64,000 bases of DNA from Aurantiacibacter marinus (GCF_001021555.1 NZ_LDCP01000001.1:868001-932000), one strand, 5' to 3'; numbered from the stretch's first letter, positions 42,717 to 51,348 are shown. A program made the numbers and translations. The notes: generated by a model from the sequence alone, not told the origin.

Positions 42717-44112
42717 AACCTGTACCTCCCGTCTGATCGGTTTGCGGCGCAGGGGCGGACGGAGCCAGTTCCTGCGGCTGGTAGATATCGCCGTTCAGCA
42801 AAACGTCCGGCACGCTTGGTGCGGGAACGCGATCTGTCGGCAAACGCACCTGATCCGGGCGGATCGGCTGTACCAGACGCGGCGTCACGACGATCAGCAG
42901 TTCTGTTTCACCCCGCTGATAGCTGGAGGACCGGAACAAAGATCCGATGATTGGCAATGATCCCAATATCGGCAGCTGGTTGACTGTCGTTTGCGTTTCA
43001 TCGCGCAGCAGTCCTGCAATGGCGAAGCTTTCACCATCGCGCACTTCAAGCGTGGTTCGTGCGCGGCGGGTTTGCAGGCCGGGAACGGTCAAACCATTCA
43101 CAGTCACAGACGCGCTGGGATCGATGGAACTGACTTCGGGTTCAACAATCAGGTTGATGACCCCGTTGCCTAGTACGGTTGGCGTAAAGGCCAGGCTCAC
43201 GCCAAACGGTTTGAACAGCACAGTGATGGCGTTGTTGCCGTCATTGCCGCCTTGCGACACGGGCACCGGAAATTCACCGCCAGCCAGGAAGGACGCGCTT
43301 TCGCCGGACAAGGCGACCAGCGTCGGTTCAGCCAGAGTGCGGGAAAGGCCGTTGCGCTCAAGCGTGTCGAGATAGGCCTCGACGCTCAGATCGCCGAGTT
43401 CGAACAGCGCACCGAATACACCAAACGCATCGGTGATCGAGCCGATGCCCAGATCTGTCGTGCCGTTGGTTCCGGCCGAAGCGTTTGCACCCTGACCGAT
43501 AGCAGCGGAGAAATCTCCACTGCTGCTGTTACCAAAGCCGCCGACGCCAAGCTGCTCGCCAACCGTGCGGCTGACTTCGGCAAAGCGTACTTCCAGCATC
43601 ACCTGCTGGCTGGCGCCCATGCCGAGAAGATTTATGACGTTTCCACCTGCAAAAGCAGTGGCGAGCCGCGCAGCACGGTCAGCCGCACCGGGATCATTCA
43701 CAGTGCCGGAAAGCACCAGCGATCCGTTGGACAAACCCACCTCGATCGGTTGATCTGGCATCAATTCCTGCAATTGGCGGCGCATGCCATCGACATCAGG
43801 GCCGACGGACACGTCCATCACCGCGATCACGCGGTTGTTCCGGTCATATAGGGTAAGGCTGGTGGTCCCCATTGATTTGCCGAGCACGTAGATCGAGCGT
43901 TCGGAAATGGGCAGCACATCTGCGATGTCGGCATTGCCGACCATCGCGCGCTCAATACGTTCGCTGGTCGTCACGACCTGGCTCTTGTTGATCGGGACGA
44001 TCAATTCGCCAGCATGCAAACCGTAATCGGTCTCGTACTGTGCCGCTGCCGGGACTGCCCCGAACAGCGCGCAAACGGCGGCAAATGCGACAAGTGTTTT
44101 CGCTTTAATCAT
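42706..44112 (-). CDS. cpaC: Outer-membrane secretin CpaC/RcpA
   Basis: A 468-residue secretin with a signal peptide ending near AAAAQ. N-terminal BON/N0-like domains (SERSIYVLGKSMGTTSLTLYD) precede the secretin C domain, where the hallmark RTTLEVRDGESFAIAGLL and VPILGSLPIIGSLFRS blocks are visible (in this protein LPILGSLPIIGSLFRSS). It forms the outer-membrane pore through which the Flp pilus emerges. It follows cpaB by two bases. Confidence 0.95.
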   Translation of the reverse strand: MIKAKTLVAFAAVCALFGAVPAAAQYETDYGLHAGELIVPINKSQVVTTSERIERAMVGNADIADVLPISERSIYVLGKSMGTTSLTLYDRNNRVIAVMDVSVGPDVDGMRRQLQELMPDQPIEVGLSNGSLVLSGTVNDPGAADRAARLATAFAGGNVINLLGMGASQQVMLEVRFAEVSRTVGEQLGVGGFGNSSSGDFSAAIGQGANASAGTNGTTDLGIGSITDAFGVFGALFELGDLSVEAYLDTLERNGLSRTLAEPTLVALSGESASFLAGGEFPVPVSQGGNDGNNAITVLFKPFGVSLAFTPTVLGNGVINLIVEPEVSSIDPSASVTVNGLTVPGLQTRRARTTLEVRDGESFAIAGLLRDETQTTVNQLPILGSLPIIGSLFRSSSYQRGETELLIVVTPRLVQPIRPDQVRLPTDRVPAPSVPDVLLNGDIYQPQELAPSAPAPQTDQTGGTGYEY

Positions 44113-44114
44113 GC

Positions 44115-45056
44115 TCAGCGTCCTCCATGCCGACCGACCGGATAATCGGTCGATTCAGTGCCGCGGATGATCGACATTGTCGGTCCGGACGGTGGTGGCG
44201 GTGTAGTTGGTCTGGTGGCTGCTTGCGGCGCATTGCCGTATCCAGCCGGCGCAAAGATCACCGACGGGGCAGCAGGAGCGGCGGCCTGGGCTGGCGCGGA
44301 ATTATTGCGGCCCCTGATAAACATGCGAGGATCACCTATATCGCGTGCGGTAACAGTGGTCAGGGCACCTGGCTCCTGACTTTCAACATTGCGCAGCGCC
44401 AGGGTCAAGGTGCCAAGGCGATCTGCCAGTACCAGCTTTTGCGCGCCAAGCGTATCGACCTGCACAACGGCTGTTCTGCCGACATTCGGCTCGGTCGCGC
44501 TTTCGGCGCGGATTTGATCAATCGCCAGAACGGGCACACCTTCCATGATAACATCATTCATCATGTCTTGAGCGCTTGCGCCGTCGCCGGGGATCTGGCG
44601 GGTCAGGATGATATCGACAATATCGCCGGGCCGGACAAAACCGGAAACGCCCGTGACAGCGCCGATGGGAATGGAAACCGCGCGCATGCCGTCGGGCAGC
44701 AGGGCGGAAAGAACCGCGCGTCCGCCAGCGCCGCTGACCTTGTCTGCCAACACAGGCTCACCCGGAACGATAGGGCGCAAGGCAACCCGGCCGCCGCTCA
44801 TGGCATCGGCAATGCTGCCGAAAGCCCCGACCGGCACAGAGGCGGCGGGGAAATTCTGCATGCGGAGATTTTCAGATGTAAGTGCAGAACCGAATTCAAG
44901 CGGCTGCGTTGCGACAACGATCCGGGTTAGCTGCAGTTCTTCAGCAACACGTTCCTGACGTTCTTCAACGCCGGAGAACCAGGCGTTGGCCATAATGACG
45001 GCAATGATGCCGAGTACTACGGCAACAGCCAGAATAGCGAGATTTCGACCCCCCAT
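44115..45056 (-). CDS. cpaB: Flp pilus assembly protein CpaB/RcpC
   Basis: About 313 residues. There is one N-terminal helix (AILAVAVVLGIIAVIMA), then an SAF-like domain (VVATQPLEFGSALTSENL) and the CpaB-type block GFVRPGDIVDIILTRQ. The C-terminal 60 residues are Pro/Ala-rich. The ATG at 45056 follows a GGGGGGAAAG ribosome site; the long frame upstream runs through the flp gene and terminator in another frame. CpaB is thought to bind peptidoglycan and help position the secretin. Confidence 0.92.
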   Translation of the reverse strand: MGGRNLAILAVAVVLGIIAVIMANAWFSGVEERQERVAEELQLTRIVVATQPLEFGSALTSENLRMQNFPAASVPVGAFGSIADAMSGGRVALRPIVPGEPVLADKVSGAGGRAVLSALLPDGMRAVSIPIGAVTGVSGFVRPGDIVDIILTRQIPGDGASAQDMMNDVIMEGVPVLAIDQIRAESATEPNVGRTAVVQVDTLGAQKLVLADRLGTLTLALRNVESQEPGALTTVTARDIGDPRMFIRGRNNSAPAQAAAPAAPSVIFAPAGYGNAPQAATRPTTPPPPSGPTMSIIRGTESTDYPVGRHGGR

Positions 45057-45097
45057 TACTTTCCCCCCAAGAAAGATAATTGTTTGGTTATCATAAC

Positions 45098-45138
45098 AAA
45101 AAAAAACAGCCCCCGCGAGACTTTTCTCGCGGGGGCTG
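45098..45138 (-). terminator. Strong Rho-independent terminator between flp and cpaB
   Basis: A perfect 14-bp stem (CAGCCCCCGCGAGA with its complement at 45107-45138) has a four-base loop, and on the minus strand a run of about nine U residues follows. It lies ten bases after the flp stop. Most transcripts should end here, so flp would be far more abundant than the downstream assembly genes, which must rely on read-through or a separate promoter. Confidence 0.9.
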
Positions 45139-45147
45139 CGATTTGGG

Positions 45148-45408
45148 TTAGCCGCCAGTAGTTGTGCTGGTAGTGGAACCGCCGCCAGCAGTGCAGCTCG
45201 AACCATTGGTGTATTGGCCAGCAGTACCGGTCGCATTGTTGCAGTTATCGACTTCGTTGGCGGCGCCGCCAACTGCTGCCTCAACGTTTGCGCCCAGAAC
45301 CAGTGCAGCAGCACCGATACCAACGCCGACAACGGCGATGATCAAGGCGTATTCTGCAGCCGAAGCACCGGATTCGTCAGCAATGAAGTTTTTCAGAAAA
45401 GTTTTCAT
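45148..45408 (-). CDS. flp: Flp-type (type IVb) major pilin
   Basis: An 86-residue prepilin. After the short leader (MKTFLKNFIADESG) the cleavage site G-A precedes SAAEYALIIAVVGV, with the Glu at the fifth position and the Tyr used for Flp processing. The rest of the helix is Gly/Ala/Val-rich. The C-terminal tail is unusual: two Cys (NCNN, SSCTAG) likely form a disulfide, and it ends in a Thr/Ser/Gly run. It is the first gene of the tad operon, followed directly by a strong terminator. Confidence 0.95.
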   Translation of the reverse strand: MKTFLKNFIADESGASAAEYALIIAVVGVGIGAAALVLGANVEAAVGGAANEVDNCNNATGTAGQYTNGSSCTAGGGSTTSTTTGG

Positions 45409-45594
45409 GTTCGTTCTCTCAATTCAGTTGTTCAAACCAATTGGTCCGGCATCTATTTCCGGAATCCATGTTTGCCTGAGGTAGAACCCCTGCCGCCAAG
45501 CGCCCTGTTCGAAAACTTCGATCAGATCTGGCGATGAGGAACTTGCCCCCTCCGACGCCATAAAACTTCCGTGGAATCAGTCCCTGGGTCAACG

Positions 45595-45606
45595 AATCTT
45601 AAGATT
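45595..45606. promoter_or_regulatory. Perfect 12-bp palindrome upstream of flp
   Basis: AATCTTAAGATT is self-complementary. A degenerate copy, AATCCTAAGATG, starts 53 bases away at 45648, close to five helical turns. The spacing suggests that a dimeric regulator could bind both sites on the same face. The regulator is unknown. Confidence 0.4.
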
Positions 45607-45664
45607 GCAAAAAAACATCTCTGTTATTCAATGGGTTATAAAGCAAGAATCCTAAGATGAATGC

Positions 45665-45680
45665 TTAACGATGCGTCAAC
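45665..45680 (+). promoter_or_regulatory. Candidate CtrA-binding site upstream of flp
   Basis: TTAA, seven bases, then TCAAC matches the alphaproteobacterial CtrA consensus TTAA-N7-TTAAC except for one base. CtrA regulates pilin genes in Caulobacter. The distance to the flp start (about 260 bases) is longer than is typical for direct activation. Confidence 0.35.
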
Positions 45681-45796
45681 CACGTTCCGGTTTGGACCAA
45701 CAAGTTTGTAAAATATTCGAATCGCGGTGCAATATGAAGTCACCGATTCGCAAAATCTTGAAGAGTTTGCGATTGCGAATGCCTATTCTACGTAAA

Positions 45797-45812
45797 CCAC
45801 CCAATTGGGTGG
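45797..45812. promoter_or_regulatory. Perfect 16-bp palindrome
   Basis: CCACCCAATTGGGTGG is self-complementary over its full length. It lies just past the 3-prime end of the 83-residue membrane-protein gene and could be an operator or a transcript hairpin without a U-run. Confidence 0.4.
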
Positions 45813-45859
45813 CTCTTGTCGCAAATATACAATTAGTGGTCTTGGGAAGGGCGTGGCGC

Positions 45860-46111
45860 TTACGTTCGCGCGACTTCTGGTGTCAGCTTCGCTTCGAGTC
45901 GTTTTACTGCGAAAAGCGGAATGATGACAGAAAGGGCTATGCCCAGCAGGGAGCTCGCGCCAAGCCACAGCGCCATCAGCGTGCCGCCCGCCTGGTACAT
46001 TGCATAGAAGACCGGAGCAGCAAGGATGATGCCGCGGATTTCGTTCAGCGCGATAAGCAACGCTGCAGAACGCAGGATGAAGCGAAGGATCGAAGTGCGG
46101 CGCTGTATCAT
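45860..46111 (-). CDS. Small two-helix membrane protein, unknown function
   Basis: An 83-residue protein. A basic N-terminus (MIQRRTSILRFI) is followed by two or three hydrophobic segments (SAALLIALNEI, AAPVFYAMYQAGGTLMALWLGASSLLGIAL) and a charged tail. No family was recognised. It lies 81 bases after the 269-residue glycine-rich membrane protein on the same strand and may be co-transcribed. Low complexity is absent and the frame is free of stops over a coding-like composition, which supports a real gene. Confidence 0.6.
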   Translation of the reverse strand: MIQRRTSILRFILRSAALLIALNEIRGIILAAPVFYAMYQAGGTLMALWLGASSLLGIALSVIIPLFAVKRLEAKLTPEVART

Positions 46112-46192
46112 GCCGCCATATTCGCCAGCATTGGTAAATATGTGGTTAGCTCAGGGACGATTGTTGGCTCCTGTACTTCATCCCACCCTCAA

Positions 46193-47002
46193 TTACATAA
46201 TGCAGCGCCCCTGATTTTGCTCCAGCAATTGTGCAATTTCTTCGCGCGGCATGGCGTTGTCCTGAATTTTGACGGCGACGAAGGCTTTTCCCTGCTTGAA
46301 CTGCCGCTCGATATGGTTCTCGGCAAAGTCTTCGACATCCAGATCAGTAAGCATGGTGGCCATGGCAGCGCCGGTTGCGCCAATGATGCCGCTGACTGTG
46401 GCCAGCGCCGGAAAGGTCGATGCCAATACAGCTCCCACGGCTGCGACAGGACCCACGCCCGGCACAAACAGGATGGCGACGCCAACGGCGGCACCTGCAA
46501 TTCCGCCACCTGATACACTGGCAAGCACTCTCGATCGGCTGTGGCCCTGAAGCTGGCCTGTCCCGGCCTCGGGGACGAGCGGAGAGCGCCAAAGCACAGA
46601 AATGTCGTCTTTGGCGATACCGTTCGAAATCAGCTCCCCGGTCACAGCGTTCGCCACTTCGGGTGACGGGAAGATTGCGGTCACCAAATGTTCGAGGTCG
46701 GCCTTTTGTTGCTTACAGGCTTCATGGAATTCACGCGCAAAAACGTTGCGGTCGTGCTCTGATGCAAAGCTGGCTCTTACGCCGGAAGTTTCGCGCAGCT
46801 GGATGACGCTGGCCGATGCCTCTGTCAGATGCAGTGTACGAAGCAGCTGTTCCACCGTGGATGGCGACATGACGCGGTCGGTCGCGCGGTTGATCCATTC
46901 CACATGCTGCGGACGCGGATGTTCATGTGGCAGGTAATTCAGCGCCAAAAGCTCTTCTGCCTTAACAACGTAGGCGTAGATTTCAGGTTCGGCTTTGCCC
47001 AT
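46193..47002 (-). CDS. Glycine-zipper membrane protein with YflT/DUF1269-like features
   Basis: A 269-residue protein. The N-terminal half is soluble and contains VTAIFPSPEVANAVTGELISNGIAKDDISVL, which resembles the short domain seen in general stress proteins of the YflT type. The centre is a Gly/Ala/Val-rich segment (SGGGIAGAAVGVAILFVPGVGPVAAVGAVLAS) compatible with a glycine-zipper membrane hairpin. The C-terminus returns to a soluble KAFVAVKIQDN strand. An exact function is not known. A GGGGGCAG site precedes the ATG at 47002. Confidence 0.7.
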   Translation of the reverse strand: MGKAEPEIYAYVVKAEELLALNYLPHEHPRPQHVEWINRATDRVMSPSTVEQLLRTLHLTEASASVIQLRETSGVRASFASEHDRNVFAREFHEACKQQKADLEHLVTAIFPSPEVANAVTGELISNGIAKDDISVLWRSPLVPEAGTGQLQGHSRSRVLASVSGGGIAGAAVGVAILFVPGVGPVAAVGAVLASTFPALATVSGIIGATGAAMATMLTDLDVEDFAENHIERQFKQGKAFVAVKIQDNAMPREEIAQLLEQNQGRCIM

Positions 47003-47318
47003 TTGCGCTCTGCCCCCCGACAGCGAATTCCCAAAATCGAAGATGCAGGCCGTTTTCTACAACAGTCATGCTCTTTCTAAATGGTGCTCTAATACAATAA
47101 TTTGCTAATATCAATGTAATAGCCGGGGAAATGCCTTATTGCCGCTTGGCAGCACATGCGTGACTTGAGGCATTGGCGACTTCACGTGAAAATACGGGAT
47201 TCGTTATGCAGCCTCGCAGATATTTGCTGCCCACAATCACACAGATTCGATTATCGTCTGGCATTTCGGAACTTTGCAGAGCAACATACGCATCTTGCTG
47301 GCGCTGGGGGGCGAGTCG
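47003..47318. other. 316-base divergent intergenic region
   Basis: It separates the glycine-zipper gene from the M23 peptidase gene. It has an AT-rich core around 47080-47120 suitable for promoters in both directions. No RNA gene, repeat or small coding frame with family character was seen. Confidence 0.5.
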
Positions 47319-48017
47319 ATGGGGCGACTGAAAAACATTCGAAATTTCGTTTTGACGGTGGCCTTTTGCTGTTTGCCGCAAATTACTGGTGCGCAGGATT
47401 TCGCCGCTGTCGATGCCGCGGCGGACGTTCCGCTGGCGCGCGATACATCGCCAACTGTAACCGTGCTTGAAAGGCCGCGCAGCGGAAACTCCGAAGCGCG
47501 CAGCCTCATCAGCATTGGCTTCGACACGGTCGCGGGCGAAAGAAGGTATGCTGTCCGCTCTGCAAATGACAACGGTGTGGCCAATGTGCGTTTTTCCTCG
47601 GCACCTCCGCGCGGGGCGGGCTTCGCTGGTGACATCCCTGATCGTCTGCCGGTATCGCGTGTGCGCCTGACCAGCCAATACGGGTACCGTGTCCATCCCG
47701 TGACCGGTCGCGGATCGAACCACAGCGGGATCGATCTGGCCGTTTCCACCGGTACGCCGGTGGTTGCCACCGCAGACGGCGAAGTTCGTATTGCTCATTA
47801 CCAGGGGGCCTACGGGCTGCTTGTTGCATTGGATCACGGTGAAGGTGTGCAAACACGCTACGCCCACCTTTCATCTATCGCAGTGTCTGCGGGCCAAATG
47901 GTCAGCGAAGGTGATTTGATCGGAAGGTCTGGCTCTACAGGCCGGTCTACTGGTCCGCATCTACACTATGAAGTCAGGGTCAATGGCGCGTCGGTCAATC
48001 CGTTGCCTGCTTCATGA
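47319..48017 (+). CDS. M23-family peptidoglycan metallopeptidase
   Basis: About 232 residues with an N-terminal signal peptide ending near ITGAQ. The LytM/M23 domain occupies about residues 120-230. Zinc ligands are visible as His and Asp in SNHSGIDLAV and the HLHYEV motif near the end, and RYAHLSSI provides the other catalytic His. It should cleave peptide cross-links in the periplasm or, if a ligand were missing, act as an amidase activator; here the ligands appear complete. The ATG at 47319 follows GGGGGCGAG. Confidence 0.92.
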   Translation: MGRLKNIRNFVLTVAFCCLPQITGAQDFAAVDAAADVPLARDTSPTVTVLERPRSGNSEARSLISIGFDTVAGERRYAVRSANDNGVANVRFSSAPPRGAGFAGDIPDRLPVSRVRLTSQYGYRVHPVTGRGSNHSGIDLAVSTGTPVVATADGEVRIAHYQGAYGLLVALDHGEGVQTRYAHLSSIAVSAGQMVSEGDLIGRSGSTGRSTGPHLHYEVRVNGASVNPLPAS

Positions 48018-48127
48018 CCTGTTGACCGGGCGATCTGCGGAGCGGACCGCAATCGCCGCGCTTACCGGGCTTTCCAACATCGCCAACCCGCTATAGGGCC
48101 AACACAAATGCCTATCAGGAGAGTTTT

Positions 48128-49018
48128 GTGAGTGCCCAAGACAATGGTCCCAATTGCGGACTGAGCGATGACCGCTTTTATCATGCCGACAGTGAGGCAG
48201 GTTTTGCGGAATCCATCCCGCAAAGCACACCGCAAACACGGCACCCCGCTTATAAGCTGGCGTTCCGCGATACCGATTTCCTGCTGCGCGAAGAGTTGCG
48301 CCCGGTGCGATTCCAGCTGGAACTGCTCAAGCCCGAAATGCTGCTGGACGAGGCTGGCGTCGGTTCGACACTGGTAATGTACGGTTCTGCCCGTATTCCT
48401 TCCCCGGAAACGGCCGATGCCAAGGTCGAGGCGGCGAAGAACGGTTCCGAATATGATCAACTTGTCGCCAGCAATCTGGCGGCCAAGGCGAAATATTATA
48501 CCGAGGCTTACAAGCTGGCCAAGTTGTCCGGTGAAAAGGCAATCATCGAAGATGGCAAGCGCCAGTTCGTTGTATGCTCCGGCGGGGGACCTTCGATCAT
48601 GGAAGCCGCCAACAAGGGCGCGAGCGATGCCGGTGCGGAAAGCATCGGGCTGAATATCATTTTGCCGCATGAGCAGGCGCCCAATACTTATGTGACGCCC
48701 TATCTTTCGTTGAATTTCCATTATTTCGCTCTGCGCAAGATGCACTTCCTGATGCGTGCCCGCGCTGTCGCGGTGTTCCCTGGCGGGTTCGGCACGTTCG
48801 ATGAGTTCTTCGAGCTGCTGACGCTGATTCAGACGGGCAAGATGAAGCCGATACCGATCCTGCTGTTCGGCAAGGACTTCTGGACCCGTGTCGTAAACTT
48901 CGAAGCAATTGCCGAAGAAGGCACAATTTCGAAGAAGGATCTCGACCTCATTACGTGGTGCGAGACGGCTGAGGACGCGTGGTCGGCGATTGCAGATTTC
49001 TACGACTTGCCGGGTTAG
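48128..49018 (+). CDS. LOG-family (TIGR00730-like) nucleotide phosphoribohydrolase
   Basis: A 296-residue protein with a Rossmann-like LOG domain at residues about 80-290. The family motif PGGFGTFDE is complete and the upstream RKMHFLMRARAVAVFPGG helps define it, so it is likely to cleave a nucleoside 5-prime-monophosphate to base and ribose 5-phosphate, as cytokinin-activating LOG proteins do. The N-terminal 75 residues are an extension found in the longer bacterial group. The start is GTG at 48128. PurU follows after seven bases. Confidence 0.9.
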   Translation: MSAQDNGPNCGLSDDRFYHADSEAGFAESIPQSTPQTRHPAYKLAFRDTDFLLREELRPVRFQLELLKPEMLLDEAGVGSTLVMYGSARIPSPETADAKVEAAKNGSEYDQLVASNLAAKAKYYTEAYKLAKLSGEKAIIEDGKRQFVVCSGGGPSIMEAANKGASDAGAESIGLNIILPHEQAPNTYVTPYLSLNFHYFALRKMHFLMRARAVAVFPGGFGTFDEFFELLTLIQTGKMKPIPILLFGKDFWTRVVNFEAIAEEGTISKKDLDLITWCETAEDAWSAIADFYDLPG

Positions 49019-49025
49019 AAGCCTG

Positions 49026-49901
49026 ATGACCAATCCTGCCGGACCGACTTCGTATATCCTGACCTTGTCCTGCAAGGACCGGGTTGGCATTGTTGCCGCA
49101 GTGACCGGACATCTGGCCAGGATTGGCGGCTTCATCCTAGACAGCCAGCAGTATGCTGATCTTGATGCGGGCAGCTTCTTCCTGCGGTTGGAGTTCAAAG
49201 CAGCCGGCGCTGAATTTCCGCGCACTTTGGATGAGCTTCGTGGCGGATTGGAACCGATTGCGCAGCAGTTCGGTCTGGAATGGGACCTGGTACCTTCCTC
49301 CCACACACCAAAACTGTTGATCGCGGTTTCAAAAGGCAGCCATTGCCTGAATGATCTGCTGCATCGCTGGAAGACCGGCAATTTGCCAATTGATGTGGCC
49401 GGAGTTGTTTCTAACCATCCCGACTTGCGCGACCTGACCGAATGGCACGGCGTGCCGTACCATTACCTTCCCGTCGAAGCAGGTTCGCGCGCCGCGCAGG
49501 AAGCGAAGCTGCTGTCGATTTTCGAACAGAGTGCCTCCGACTATCTCGTCCTTGCCCGTTATATGCAGGTTCTGTCTGAAGGTCTGGTAGAAAAGCTGGC
49601 CGGGCGGTGTATCAATATCCACCACAGTTTCCTGCCGAGTTTCAAAGGTGCGCGGCCGTATTTGCGGGCGCAGGAGCGCGGCGTTAAACTAATCGGTGCC
49701 ACCGCCCATTTCGTGACCAGCGATCTTGATGAAGGACCGATCATAGAGCAGGATGTCGAACGTGTGGACCACCGTGCGACAGAGCGCGATCTTGCGCGCA
49801 TCGGGCGGGACATTGAAGCGCAGGTGCTGGCCCGCGCAGTCCGATGGACAGCAGAGCGGCGGGTGTTTCTCAATGACAAACGGACCGTGGTGTTTCGTTA
49901 G
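49026..49901 (+). CDS. purU: Formyltetrahydrofolate deformylase
   Basis: A 291-residue enzyme that hydrolyses 10-formyl-THF to formate and THF, balancing one-carbon pools. An N-terminal ACT domain (SYILTLSCKDRVGIVAAVTGHLA, residues about 8-85) precedes the formyltransferase-fold domain. There the motif INIHHSFLPSFKGARPY holds the catalytic His, and the DLDEGPIIEQD region gives the catalytic Asp. The ATG at 49026 is chosen by the ACT domain start. It lies seven bases after the LOG gene and is probably co-transcribed. Confidence 0.95.
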   Translation: MTNPAGPTSYILTLSCKDRVGIVAAVTGHLARIGGFILDSQQYADLDAGSFFLRLEFKAAGAEFPRTLDELRGGLEPIAQQFGLEWDLVPSSHTPKLLIAVSKGSHCLNDLLHRWKTGNLPIDVAGVVSNHPDLRDLTEWHGVPYHYLPVEAGSRAAQEAKLLSIFEQSASDYLVLARYMQVLSEGLVEKLAGRCINIHHSFLPSFKGARPYLRAQERGVKLIGATAHFVTSDLDEGPIIEQDVERVDHRATERDLARIGRDIEAQVLARAVRWTAERRVFLNDKRTVVFR

Positions 49902-50033
49902 TTTTGTCAGCGTTGCATCAAATACGATCAATCCCCCATTCTGGCCTTTCTCCAGAACCAGCTTGGTCCAAATTTTACACCGGGTAAAAATAGTGGTTTA
50001 TCTGGTGATCGGTAAATCGGCGGGGTGACGCAG

Positions 50034-50546
50034 ATGAATGGATCGAAATTCTTAATTCAGGTCAGTGGTGCAGCTGTGGCAATGGTTGTGGGGTTTCCGG
50101 CGCTTGCACAGAATGCCGGTCCGCAAATGGCGCCGAGGAGTGCGACTGCTTTTGCGCAATATGTTGACGCATCCCGAACCGAATGCGCTTCTTTTGACGA
50201 TGGCGTGCTGGCGATCGAATATAGCCAAATCGACCAGACCACTGATTTTGACGGCGACGGGCTGGCAGATGCAATCTTTGATAGTGCTGGCCTGAACTGC
50301 TCTACTTCTGCCAGCTTTTCCGGTGGAACCGGCGGAACAATCCTTAGCATATTTCTCAGTGCTGATGGCGGGACGCGCCAGATGCAAATGCAGGGCTATC
50401 AAATCCTCCACTCGCGGCGTGTCCCAATTCTGCTGCTCGCGCTACATGGCTCGGCATGCGACCGATATGGATATCAGGCCTGCTTCGCAGCATATAGCTT
50501 TGTTGACGGAAGCTTCGTGGCTGCGGGTGGTGCAGTGCGGGAATGA
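50034..50546 (+). CDS. Small secreted protein with an EF-hand-like calcium loop
   Basis: About 170 residues with a signal peptide ending near PALAQ. The segment TTDFDGDGLADAIFD has the DxDxDGxxD spacing of a dockerin/EF-hand-type Ca2+ loop, as in FG-GAP-like extracellular repeats. Four Cys are present in the mature part. No family was recognised. The ATG at 50034 fits the GGGGTGA ribosome site; a GTG at 50025 is an alternative. It is convergent with thiD, whose stop is 50 bases away. Confidence 0.65.
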   Translation: MNGSKFLIQVSGAAVAMVVGFPALAQNAGPQMAPRSATAFAQYVDASRTECASFDDGVLAIEYSQIDQTTDFDGDGLADAIFDSAGLNCSTSASFSGGTGGTILSIFLSADGGTRQMQMQGYQILHSRRVPILLLALHGSACDRYGYQACFAAYSFVDGSFVAAGGAVRE

Positions 50547-50595
50547 GGCCCACGCTGTGCTGGCGAAGTGATGCCAATGGCGTAGCTTGATTGGC

Positions 50596-51348
50596 TTACC
50601 GTACCGCCTGATGCCCCAGCGGCCCGTTGCCGAAGCCGAAACCGGGTGCGTTTTTCAATGCCTCGCGCACGAACTTGCGGCTCTCTGCCACGGCTTCTTC
50701 CAGCGGTAATCCGCGCGCCAAATGGGAGGCGATGGCGCTGGATAGCGTGCAGCCGGTGCCGTGCGTGTGTTTGGTGACGATGCGGGCTTCGGTCCACACT
50801 GTGTCTCCTGCACCGGGGCGCACAAGTCGATCTTCCACCATCGGGCCATCAGCATCGCCGCCCTTGGCGAGATAGGCGATATTGCGCTCCGCCATGCCGC
50901 GCGAACCGCCCAGCGCTTCCAGTTCCGGCACATTGGGAGTGGTAAGGGTTGCGAGGTCCATCAGCCATTCGAATACTTCGATCGTAGCCGGGTCTGCCAG
51001 CACCGATCCGCTGGTGGCGACCATGACCGGGTCGAAGATGATCGGGCAGGGCAGGTCTTCCAGCCGGTCTGCCACGACTTCCGCGATATCGGCGCTGCCC
51101 AGCATTCCGATCTTTACCGCGTCAACGCCGATATCTTCCATGCAGGCATCCATTTGCGCCGCTACGAATTCGGGCGACATAACCTCTACACTTCGCACGC
51201 CGCGGGAATTCTGCGCCGTGAGCGCTGTGATGGCAGTCATGGCATAGCCGCCCAGCATGGTGACGGTCTTTATGTCGGCCTGAATGCCTGCGCCGCCTGA
51301 ACTGTCGGACCCGGCTATGGCGAGGATGCGCGGCGGACGGCTCATCAT
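50596..51348 (-). CDS. thiD: Hydroxymethylpyrimidine/phosphomethylpyrimidine kinase
   Basis: A 250-residue ribokinase-fold enzyme that phosphorylates HMP and HMP-P for thiamine synthesis. Family motifs are AIAGSDSSGGAGIQADIKT at the N-terminus, VDAVKIGML in the middle and HGTGCTLSSAIASH, with the catalytic Cys/anion hole, near residue 215. It starts inside the end of the DUF1272 gene (four-base overlap), forming an operon with glmM. No other thi genes are in the window. Confidence 0.95.
   Translation of the reverse strand: MMSRPPRILAIAGSDSSGGAGIQADIKTVTMLGGYAMTAITALTAQNSRGVRSVEVMSPEFVAAQMDACMEDIGVDAVKIGMLGSADIAEVVADRLEDLPCPIIFDPVMVATSGSVLADPATIEVFEWLMDLATLTTPNVPELEALGGSRGMAERNIAYLAKGGDADGPMVEDRLVRPGAGDTVWTEARIVTKHTHGTGCTLSSAIASHLARGLPLEEAVAESRKFVREALKNAPGFGFGNGPLGHQAVR

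Larger units (their letters stand above)
45409..45859. other. 451-base regulatory region upstream of flp
   Basis: No gene is supported here. The region is AT-richer than its surroundings and holds a perfect 12-bp palindrome (45595-45606), a partial copy of it at 45648-45659, a CtrA-like motif (45665-45680) and a perfect 16-bp palindrome (45797-45812). It should contain the promoter of the pilus operon. Confidence 0.6.

Noticed and set aside
50573-50595. Weak hairpin between the secreted-protein gene and thiD
   Set aside because: Six-pair stem with an 11-base loop and no T-run on either strand; insufficient for a terminator call.
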